Part shown: piece by piece, positions 40,190 through 50,900 of the stretch | Layout of the letters: each line of letters opens with the position of its first letter | Position numbering within the stretch: the stretch's first letter is position 1 | Source: Strigops habroptila | Taxonomy: Eukaryota > Chordata > Aves > Psittaciformes > Psittacidae | NCBI RefSeq assembly: GCF_004027225.2 | Contig: NC_044290.2 | Location: 9,006,906-9,070,905 of the forward strand | DNA: 64,000 nucleotides | Direction: 5' to 3' | Program-made: the position numbers and the translations under genes | Notes under the pieces: generated by a model | What the model saw: only the letters and a program-made list of their open reading frames with translations | Told to the model about the DNA's origin: nothing | The model's database searches: none

Positions 40190-40720
40190 CGCTTGTGGTG
40201 AGCGACATCGATCTGTCCCTCAGCGGCTTCACAGGGCGGGAGCGACAAGCCGCCGGCGATTTAATGGCTCCGCGTACTCTCCGCAGCCCGCCGCGTGTGC
40301 GGCAGCCGGCTGCCCACAGCCCTGCCGGCTTCACCGGCCGAGGACCGGGCTCAGGGTGCGGTGCGAGCCGCCCCGGCCCGCTCCCGCCCGCCCGCACAAC
40401 CGGGGCGCTGCTGAGGCACCGGCGGGCGGCTGCGCGCGCGCTTCCCGCCACTGCCCTCAGCGGCCTCCCATGGCCTGACAGGACGGTGGGGACCCCTCCC
40501 GCCGCCATCACCGGCTCTGCCGGCGTCGGGAGGGCTCTTGTGTGTGTTTGCTTGTTTGTTTCCCGCAACAGGAAGAGGCGCAAACGCTCCCGGTTCTGCT
40601 CCTCATGTGCATTTCTACACGTGCTTCCTGCCAGCTGCAAAACAACCCCATTCCGCTCTTGCGGTTAATTGGCGGCATTTCGACATAGGACACGTTTGCG
40701 AGGGGAGGGTGGAGGTTGTC
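40190..40720. promoter_or_regulatory. Isolated CpG island
   Basis: An abrupt GC- and CpG-rich block within AT-rich sequence, densest at 40230-40520. No recognised start codon or exon falls inside it. It lies about 7.2 kb upstream of the PECAM1 ATG and 1.1 kb upstream of the MILR1 ATG, between two divergent genes. It could be a promoter or 5' non-coding exon for either, or for an unannotated non-coding transcript. Open frames across it on both strands reflect GC richness and match nothing I know. Confidence 0.6.
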
Positions 40721-41280
40721 TTAAATCAAACAAAAATAAGATTGGGGGAAAATTTAAAAAAAGGAGGAAAGTTGTGCGTAAAATTCTGTGAGGAAACTGC
40801 AGTGCTGCGACAGGCCGGGCGTTGAGAGGGATTTTGTATGACACAGCAGTACAGACTCTGTAGAGCCTTGTCTTGTCACTTTCATAAACTCTAAAGAAAT
40901 AAGATAAGGGTCACACCACCACTTTCAAGGCATTCTCTGTATAAGTAGTTACTTCTTCATATAAAGCAGGGCCTAGCACTCTTCAGAAGGCATTGGCCGT
41001 GTATAACTAAAGATTACATTTACTTTGCCCCGAGGATGACAAGAACATCTACTTGTAATTATGTAGCTTTGTATTACTGATTAGCTCATCAAATTAGCCA
41101 TCAAATTTGTTTCTGCACTGGTGTTGAACTCAAGTTCGTGATGAGATTTGTACCTTTTAGTACAAGTTCTCACTTCCTCAATAATAAATATTTGAAGTTT
41201 GACCAAAATATTCCTTTAATGAGCTGGCTAGCTCTAAATATTTATTAGCATCTCAAAACTTCTCTAGATTTTATACTCTC

Positions 41281-41323
41281 TTTTTTGGACTTTTTTTTTT
41301 TTGGACTTTTTTTTTTTTTTTTT
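41281..41323. repeat. T-rich (ttggac/poly-T) low-complexity tract
   Basis: Two 'ttggac' units separated by long T runs, ending in about 19 T. Simple sequence upstream of MILR1. Confidence 0.85.
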
Positions 41324-41793
41324 GTTAATTATATGGCTGCCAAAATAAACCCAGTACCAGAAACTCCCTTAGTTTCAGCCGTATGATCACTTGCATTATC
41401 TCTAGCAAACATGTGGCTGTTTGATACGAATCAGTGATCTCACTCCCTTATAGGAGCAGTGCTAGAAAAATTATATAGTTTTGTACACCCCATAGCAGCA
41501 TGGTTCTATCACACATCTCTCATATGGAAAACTGCTCATTATGCCAGCTACATCTTACAACAACTCTGTGTAACATTTAGTTCTATCCCAAACTGCTGTT
41601 TCCCCCTCCACAGCTGCTTCTACCCACTACTCTGTCTCCCATAAGCTAAATGTAAGCGGAATATGACAAGTCTTTACATAATCAGCAAAAATCAGCACCA
41701 TTTCCGTATTTAGGACTTCCTCAACCCCTAGAGCCACTCGGCAAAGATCTCGCGCCTGTAACTCCACTAGCTGGCTTGCTCAGGATCAAGAAA

Positions 41794-44700
41794 ATGTTTT
41801 TTCTCATAATTCTGCTGTTTTCCTTCCGTAAGTCTTACAAACTACAAATCTTTCAAAACAAGAACTATTGTTTCTTGACTGAAAGCTTTCTTTCCTTCTC
41901 TTAGTTCAAATGTCTCAGCAGATTCAGAAAACTATGGTAAATAGCAAAGGTAGGTTTTCTCTTTTTTGGGTTTGGGATGTGGGCTGAAATTAACTGTTAA
42001 AAAAATATGGGGGGGGAATTTTAAAATGTCCAAAACCTTCATGTAAAATTAAAACATATTTTCCCCCCTCTAGAAGTGTCATCATTTATCTTATTCATTA
42101 CCAGTTTATTACTATTTTGTGTGAAAATACAAGGTTGTATTACAAATTTATTTGTATAATACCATAAAAGCAAACTAATTCGATAGACCATCAAGGCTCC
42201 TGCTGCTACTATCCAAAAGTTCAATCTACTTACACAATGTTAATTCTGCCTGATACAGCCACAAATGAAATACTGCTTTCACTTGCAGATTCACATGCTA
42301 CCTCTCAACTACCCTATAGGGTTACTTTCTCCTACAATTAACATCCCATAAAATTTGTGTTTATCTTTTATACTTGTATTATTTTAATTCCTTCTGTAGT
42401 TCAAAAGTATTTTTGTTGGTTCATCTGGATACATGTGTTGGCTTTGTATGTATATGCTTTCTTTTGCATGAAGACATGCATTTGTCATCAGGTGTTTGAC
42501 GCTCCATACTGATTTTGGAAAATACAAAGCTGTGTTGCCTGCTACCAAAGGATGAAAAAGACCCTATAACCCCCTATTTCAACAGAAATGAGTATAGAGT
42601 GGTCCTCATCATATTTTGGGGAAAATCTGAGTTTCTTGGATGAATGGTGCAGTGAACTCACTCAGGAGTTTCTTCTTTCCAGAGATGCTGTCCAATCCCA
42701 GGCTCAAACCTGTTCAGGGGACTTTGAATGTAGTGATGAACCAGAACGTGACCCTCTCCTGCAACTCAGATTCTGGATCTCCACCTGTCAGATACACATT
42801 GTTTAAACATAATCAGAAGGTATCCACCTTAAATAGGCCAGACCTGACCCCCAGTTTGTTTAACTTGACTATCAACTCTGCCAGTGATCTGGGTGAATAC
42901 AAATGCAAAGCTGAGAATAACAACACCAGTGGCGGAAAATACAGCAACAGTCTCAGCTTCACCTTTCTAGGTATGTCTTGCTGCATTCCTTCTCAGCACA
43001 TTTCATTTTAGGGGCACACAGCCATGTATCTGCAGCAGCAGGAGCCAGGGTTTTGCTTGCAGCAGGCATTGTTTTGGACTGCAGTGTGTGCCTGCCTTGA
43101 TTGCGGAGCTGAACTTTACTGCAGACAGCTGTTACTGTCTTAGGAGTTGGCAGTGCAATTCCCATATTCCCATCTGGCTCACCAAGCCCCCCATCCTTCA
43201 TACCCATCTCATTTCCCAATGTTGCTGCTTAACTCCAAGCCTTGCTTTAGAGCTTGTCCTGTACTCAATGATGCAGTCTTTTCAGTTTTCTTTTTACAGA
43301 GCCCATTTCCAAACCAGTGCTGAGCTCACCCACCTCTCAAGCAAAGAAAGGCCAAAACGTGACCCTGTCTTGTCTCTCGGAGAATGGCTCTCTTCCTATC
43401 ACATATATATTCTTCAAAGGAACACAAAGCATCTCTTCCCAGGTGATGATGCAGAAGGAAGCAGCTGAGATTGTTCTATTCATCAATTCCTCTAGTGACT
43501 TTGGAACCTATAAATGTAGAGCTGAAAATGGTTTTCGCAGAAGTGCAAAATACAGCAACGGTTTCAACTTCACATTAGCAGGTAGGCACATGTGAAACAG
43601 TTTGCTACTGTCGGTAAACAGGGGCCACTCAAAATTCATGTAACAATGCAAGTTTTTTAGCCAGAAATTTTGTTTAATGTTCGAAATACAATTTTTTAGA
43701 ATGAAAAATAAGGTTTTTAAAATTAATGCAAAAAGACACAATTCCGTGCAGCTGAGACAGCAGTAGAATTTGAAGTGACCATGAAGGATGACTGTAGAAG
43801 ATTCACCTTTACAGGAAACCCCTGGCCTGCCCTGGGGACAGTCCAGTTTCATTTTTTCTCTGGTCCTATGAAAGAGTCTACTGGCACCAGCAAGGTCCTT
43901 TCCTTCTGCTGTGGCAGCGTGCACTTGGGACTCTACTGGAGATTAACCACAGTTAATCCAAAAGCTGAAAGAAATGCAAAGTGTTGATTTTAATTTACAG
44001 AAAGTACTTAGAATATGAAAGCATAAACACCTTTTTATTTCTTTTCTTTTTGGCAGAAGAGAGAAGATTTTCTCAGCCCCTGATAATTTCTCTTGGGCTG
44101 ATCCTGCTACTGTTCGTAATAGGACTTGCTCTGGCAATTCCATTTTTCATAATTCCTTCATATAAAGCAAGTGAGTTATTTGAATGTCTGTGTCATTTTC
44201 CAGGGGAGCTCATTTATGTTGTCAATATATTTTAGTGCATAAACATCACGTTACAAGTAGAGTTAAGCTTTTGGAATTTTAGGATGTTGTCTTAACCAGC
44301 ACAGGCAATGTAACAAGACATTGATAAGGCAAAACCTCTGAGCTATGTTTTAGATGGCAAGTCTGGGATGGGGGAAGCAAAACAACATCTAATTTAACAC
44401 ACATAAACACTGGAAGGAATTGACCTCATTGTTCTTAGTAAAGAAAGGAAATACTATTAAAATACCCTTGGTTAAGGAGTAATTTTTATCATGAAAATAG
44501 CATTATCTAGGAACCAAAAAATATCATGGGGCTGTTTATTTCCCTCTGAGAAAATCTGATATACATATATAGGCATGTGCGTTTTTTTCTTCTCCAATCT
44601 GCAGAAAAATTTAAGTGTACTAGATCCTCAACTGGCTTTACTTCAACACCAAATGTAGAAGAGCCTGAAGACGAGGTCATATACTCAGAGATTGGTAAGT

Positions 44701-46730
44701 TCATGTCACTCCTAAGCGGTCATGAAACTTAATTGTTGGACTCTGGCTGAAGAATGCTATTATACTATTTGTAGCTAGCATGGGCAAATTTCTTCAGATA
44801 CTGCAAAAACAGTGGAAGGAGACACCTACTACCCCTCAGGGAGTGAGATAATTCTCCTGCTGTCCCTGCCTGGCAGAGGCATTATTTGAAGTCACACAGG
44901 GTCTGTATTTGGCACCACCTGTCTGTCAGCCACGCAGCCAAAACCACAACTGCTCAAATGAACGGAAGTTTTATATATAAATCTACTGTAAACAGAAGTA
45001 AAAAAACCCAGAAGAATTGCATTTAGCAACTCATGGTGAGGGTTCAAATAGCCATTACAGAGGAAAAGAAAATTAAAAGTAAGTAAGTAGATCAGAGGTG
45101 CAATGCCCATTTACTAAGAGACAAAAGTGGCCTGTATGCCAGTTGTAGCAAAATAAACCTTACTGTATCTCCTGCATTCTGTTCAGAATTGCTCAGTACA
45201 CAAAAATTCTTCATTCCATGTTTCTCAACTTTGACAAGAGCCAGTGTTAGTTCAAACTGAAATTATGAAGTAATGTTAGACACCAAAGCAACTGACCAAT
45301 GTTAAGAGATTGTACTACTTCAGTTGCAGAAAATACACAATAATGAAGACATTACATGAAAGCCACAATGCTATTAAGCTGTAGTTTTATACATTTAAGA
45401 TACACGTGAATGTGTCAGTATTTCAAGGGAAAAAGAACTCCCCACCAGCAAACCAACAGCAAAGGTCTCATGTTTCCTGTTTCTAAATATCAAAAAGGGA
45501 ATCATTCTCACCAAAGAAATCTGCCTTCCTGTTCATGAGTAGACAGGTAGAACTCCAGCTGCTCTGCTGTGCTAGCTCAGTGCAGCTGCTCATGCGAGAT
45601 ACCCATCGGCATTCTATCCACACAGCCTGCAAGGACAGTGACAGGAGCTCTGATAAGGCCCATGAACGATGCAGAAATCTTGGCAGCTTTATACTTAATA
45701 CAGAATCTTACTGCTTTGTTTCAAGATTATTTAAAAACAGAAAGCCTGGTCAGTCTCTTATAGCTGAGTTAACTGCTGTTTATCATCTTTAATCCAGTGC
45801 CTGTTAAACCAGAAGAAGAATACATCAACTTTTCTGTTATAAGAAGAGAAGATGAAAAAGGTGAAAACCTCAAGCAATAATATTGGTATTTTGCTGGGGG
45901 GAGGCAGGGTTTACCCAGTAGCAGTCACATTCTGAATTGCTTACTTCCTATGGAGAAATTAAGGTAACTAAGTTTCTTCTGAGGGGAGAAAAAAGCAAAC
46001 CCCAAACAAAAAGGCTATCACCATCCTAATCCTAAAAATTCAACAGCCCTGTTATGAAACCACACAGGGGATGTTCGTAGTGACCAAGCTACTGATGGAA
46101 TGAATATTAATTCTTCTGCTGTGTATCTGTACCAAAAAAATCAATTAAGAACTCTGTTATTCGGCTTTTAGCAGACAAGAGGGCATGTGCTACAATGTAT
46201 TCAAAGGTCTTCATCAGAGACTGAGTACAAGGTAAGATCTCTTTTGTGATTAATTTAATCATGTAGTTTAAAATAATCTTTCAGGCCCCAGGTGTGCTAA
46301 GTATCACCAAGTCCGCACAGAAAGAGATGGTGCTAAGATACTAGTTTCCTGGCCTAATCATTTGGTACAGACAATATAGCTTGCTCTCTACTAGCAACCA
46401 ACACCCCAAAGTCATCACCTCTAAGGACTTCAACGTAAACGAACAAGCAGAAAACAAACAGATAAAAACTGGAATTAACAACGAGCCAAATAACAATCCC
46501 ATCAGACAAACAGTAGCTTATTGCCCAAATAGCACCATAAACCCAAACCAACACAATGCAATCACTGTCAGATAAGATACTGCTGGACACAAGATATAGT
46601 CTGGCATTACGTGTATCTGATGAATAACCGAAAAGGAATAAATGATATAAAGTGTTCACCCAGACCCAAGTTCTGTACATGTAATAATTCTCTTGCAGTA
46701 GAAACTGGATTGTATGAAAATGTAAGATAA
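41794..46730 (+). CDS. MILR1: MILR1 (Allergin-1), two-Ig inhibitory-type receptor
   Basis: Mast-cell and myeloid inhibitory receptor in mammals. Exons: 41794-41827, 41905-41949, Ig1 42683-42970, Ig2 43300-43581, membrane 44057-44170, cytoplasmic 44605-44694, 45798-45860 and 46699-46730 (TAA 46728). They total 948 nt, or 315 residues, with all junctions GT-AG and phase 1 (the donor after 45860, GTGAAA, is weak). The signal peptide begins MFFLIILLFSF. Ig1 cysteines are C53/C101; Ig2 cysteines are C147/C195. 'CLSENGSLPITYIFF' in Ig2 closely matches human Allergin-1 'CLSVNGSLPINYTFF' as I remember it. Transmembrane segment is about 225-249. Tail motifs are VIYSEI (Y281, ITIM consensus), YINF (Y293) and YENV (Y311). 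The position between PECAM1 and POLG2 agrees with human order. The tail end is least certain because an alternative exon exists at 46175-46231. Confidence 0.85.
46175..46231 (+). other. Possible alternative MILR1 tail exon with in-frame stop
   Basis: A good acceptor (pyrimidines then gcag) and donor (GTAAGA) bound a 57-nt segment, a multiple of three, between the last two MILR1 exons. In frame it adds about 16 residues, including 'MYSKVF', then TGA at 46222-46224. Inclusion would replace the YENV terminus with a different end. It may instead be a chance splice pair. Confidence 0.35.
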
Positions 46731-47880
46731 TCAAAAGGCTCTAGTTAAGTATTTAATATATATATCTATATATATCCCAAGTGCATTCTCCTCTTAGGCA
46801 CACAGCAGAGGCCATATTTGGCCTCTGTACCTGCTGTTACCTAGCAGCAAGGATGGCAGTTTCTCAGTTCAACATTACTTCAGCTCTTAGAGTAGGCAAA
46901 GGCTGCCAAGATTAATTTTTGGGACAGCTAATTCCAAAACAAATTCTGCATCCTGCAACAGGCTGTTTCATAGATGTTTCTGGGTTGTTTTAATGTTGTT
47001 CTATATCCAGTTTACATAGAACTCCACAAGTTCAGTAAGCCACAGATCCATACTATGCTAACCTCTAACCTTGCATTTTATCTGGCAAAATTGTTACAAA
47101 TAACCCATTTATAGTTAAATGAGCACCATGTCAATAGAAGAAACTTAAGGCAAGTTCTTGTGTTTCATGGCATTGATGACCACCAGTGGCCACATACCTT
47201 GTTGCATACACCTTAAAGCACTTTATTAAAGTGACTTAAGCTGTACATGCATAGGAAATTACTGAAGATCAGAATCACTCCATTTCGTATCTATGCAAAC
47301 CCTTGTACCTAACTACAACACTCCCGTACAGATACGATGACAGATTAATCTTTTTCCACCATTTCTTATGTACAGACATTTTTTGTCCACAAAAAGGTGC
47401 TTGTCAAAAACTGTTTACAATTTATTTCTATTTCCCCTGTTACTCTTGATAATGTATTTCTGGTTTTGATGTTTATCAAGGGCAAGATGAAGTAGCTTAA
47501 ATGCTGAGGAACCGATGTCAAGTGATTAAAATACATTCCTAAAACTAGACAGTACAAAGATACTTACTGATGTTATTAAGACATCTAGGATTTGGAAGTC
47601 TGTTTTATAAAATACCATTTTCCAGCAGAGAATATAATTGTGACAGCAATACATAGATGAAAGATTAATTTTTAGGTTAGGATGGAGTATTTTCAATAAG
47701 ATAGTAAAACTGAACATAAGAAAGAGAATACAGTTAGCCCTGCTAATGAGGGACAAGTTTGTCTCTTCTCAAGGTAACCTGGAAGACCCAGATGGTCTAG
47801 AGTTGATAGAAGAGATGCACTGCCAAGTTTTACAGGTCCATGACACTGTAGGAGCCAGTTCAGGCACAGATGTTTAAGAA
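46731..47880. other. Convergent 3' region between MILR1 and POLG2
   Basis: Presumed MILR1 3' UTR on the plus strand, with a possible ATTAAA at 47225-47230. The (ta)n-rich patch at 46755-46776 is simple sequence. No other gene is seen. Confidence 0.4.
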
Positions 47881-47886
47881 ATTCCC

Positions 47887-47892
47887 TTTATT
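47887..47892 (-). terminator. POLG2: POLG2 polyadenylation signal AATAAA
   Basis: A canonical AATAAA on the minus strand only 14 nt after the POLG2 stop (47909-47907), so the shortest 3' UTR would be only about 30-50 nt. Longer isoforms cannot be excluded. Confidence 0.5.
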
Positions 47893-47906
47893 CAACACAT
47901 TTAAGT

Positions 47907-50900
47907 TTATACATTTTTGGCTGATGTTACATACTTAGTTAAAAAGTCCGTCAGCCTAGAAATATGCATCATTTCCTTCATGGTTGTATCTCTGCTTCTC
48001 AGCTGGACCACTCCGTTCTCTAGAGTGGCATCAGTTATCAAGATCGTGAAGAGAACACTCATCTCGTCATACCTGCAGAGAAAAGAGCGCTCCTGTTACT
48101 GCTTCTGGTGTATGAAAGATTCAGATAAGTTATATACAAATGACCATCATCTGTAAATATTTATTTCTGCAATACTGCACTAAGTCCAGGATGAAGACAC
48201 CAGCCTCCTGCTGCCCTTCCTTGCTTTCCTGACTACCCTTCTTTAAATTATTTACTTTAGTACATAAAAATAATGTTATTTAGTGACCTATTACAAGAGT
48301 ATTTTTGTAAAAGCAGAATATATCTTTCTGACTTACTTTGAAGACTACTGCACATGAGCAAAGAGTTGTATTTATTTTCGCTCAGGAAAAAACATTCATC
48401 AATATGCTCAAAGTTCACTCCTGATCAACAACTCTCATATGATGCCCTGAAATGGAATTGCAGATTTATCTCCACAAATAATTTCATCACATATGCTAAT
48501 GGTTCCAGATTTGGAAGAACTTTGAAGCTCAAGACTAGATGCAGGGTGCTATTTGAAATAGTACTTAAGAATGAAAGGCAGAACCAGTTCAGATGCAAAA
48601 GTGGGGCGTGAGGGTGGGAAACCGTCCTGCGAGCTTATGGCTCATCTCAAGAAGTTTATTTTCAACAGGAGAGTCTCTAAAGGGCATTTCACAGTTCCAG
48701 AGAAATGATAATAACATGTGAAAGGCTTATACTTAGTTTTAAAAATGAACTGACGTTGCTCTCTGCAATAAAACTCCTTGATTCCAAATTCATATACATG
48801 CCTTCAGCCCTGCACTCAATGATTTCTTACTGAAAACAGGCTTATTTTCTCTAGTCCACAGAAAGTCATCTTTGACCTTCATAGTTTAATTTACAAAAGA
48901 CTATTTCTCCTTACTTTGTATAAAGCTGTTCCAGAGATACCTGCACGGTTTCAAGGTAACCCGGCCACACAGAAATTCTGTTTTTTGTCAGTTCATTGAA
49001 CAATCCTTGACAAACCTGTGTTTATTGAAAAACAAGAGTTAAAAGATAAACTGTAAGGACTTGAAACCCTAAACAAAGAAGCCATTAAAGCTCTAGTATG
49101 TGAGGTGTTAGCATTCCCAGCTGGTGTTAATTCTCTGTCTGAAATAATCTCAAAATTAGAAAGCAGCCCAGCAAATAAATCTCTGTTTCTACCTAAAACC
49201 ATGCCAGTGGAAGGTCCCTACCTTCTGTGGGGACCAGTTTAATGACTGACTGAAAGAAAGACTTAAATAATCCTTCTGAAGATGTGACCCACACATTAAG
49301 ATAATCCTGAAAGATCAGGAAGCTGAGAGGGATTGTGTTATTTATTTTCCTTAATTTTGCATGGAACAAATATCAACTCTCTAACAGTAGTAAAAGCAGC
49401 GCGTTAATGTAAGGAAGTCATCTGCTACCCACTGTTTACAGTACTCCTTTGGCTACAACTCACAACCTGCACTGTGAAACCTGCACAACCACGAATCTCC
49501 ATGAACCAAAGCAGCAGCATGATTTTCCCCAGTGTGAACAGTGTCTGGATTGTAACAGAAAGTTATGTGGAGAGTCAATGCTCAAAATTAAAATACTTTC
49601 TTACAACGTACCTGTCTCAGCTCTGTTGTTGGACCTTTTCCTACATCCAAGGCCACTTTAAGAGGTGCTAAACAAGGGTGAAGCTTGAGTACCTAATAAT
49701 TTTACAAAAAGCAACAGATTACTAAATGTGTTTAGTGTGACATTCTACACAGAACTAGGAAATAGTACTAGTTTTTCACTGAAATTAAGGTTCTAAACAT
49801 GCCTGAATTTTCTCACAGCACAAAATCCTGATTAGACACATGCTGTGTTTTATTTAAAGTAGCACACAGGCCAGCTATGTGAGCATGGCAGAAATTACTC
49901 CATTTTGGCTGAGGCACAAAGACATGAAATTCTGTTAGCAGAACTCCATCATCTTTAATGGAGCCAGAGCAATCAGACAGCCCAGCAGACAGTTACCATC
50001 CAGCCTAACAGATCAGACTGTCTGAAGGCCAGAGAATCAGAGTAAAAGTGGGAAAAGTGATGATCCTCAGGGGAATGCCCCACTACCACCTGCCACCCAC
50101 TTCTGCTCTTCTCAGCAACCTTCAAATGCTGCTGGAAGAGATAAACTGCTCTTTCCGGCCACAGCAGCATCATTCCAATTCCTCTTAACACCATCACATG
50201 CACGACAAGGGCCTATCTACTCATCAGAGGAAAAGAGGGTGAAACAGGAAAGGTGACCTCAATGAGAGAAAAGTTGGTTTTGTGGGTGAGGACGGCAGAG
50301 GCAGTCCCACGGGTCAGCCAACTGCTACCAGAAGTGTTCTGACTGTAACTGTTTGGGAAGATGTGATGTGGGAAAGGGAGGTATTTCCATCCTTGAATTC
50401 ACCACACTGTCTGTGGGGTTTGTACTTAAACTTTCCTTACACTTTCTACAGAAAGTTACCTTTCTCTGTGCAATTTTCTTTTTTGTTAAAGGATTCTCAG
50501 CTAGCTGAAGGGAATCAAAGAGATACGCTAACACTCCTCGGTCCAGATTTCCACTCACAGACAGAACGTGGGGAATAACATTCTTCCTTCCATCTCGGCC
50601 CTGAAGAGAAAAAACCCACAAAGCGATACCTCAAAGACTGTCCCAAAAAACCTTCTGCTTACTTTAAACGTGTAAGGAGGCGCTGAGCTTGAGCACCTTT
50701 GCTACATGTAAAATACAATCAGACACAGGTTTTAAAAAGTTACTAGCCATCTTAAAAGTCTAACAGTAACCAGGTAAGACTGTAACACTGGGGGAAGCAG
50801 GAGATGGAGCAGGGTGGGATTATGTCCTTGTCCTGCCACTCTGATTGTCAATTTAAATCTACGACAAAGACACTTGAAACTCTGCATTTTCTTTTGGAGG

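Noticed and set aside
40137-40668. Overlapping 167- and 157-codon frames on opposite strands in the orphan CpG island
   Set aside because: Low-complexity Ala/Arg/Pro/Gly composition on both strands, no splice context and no family resemblance. Treated as a CpG island only.
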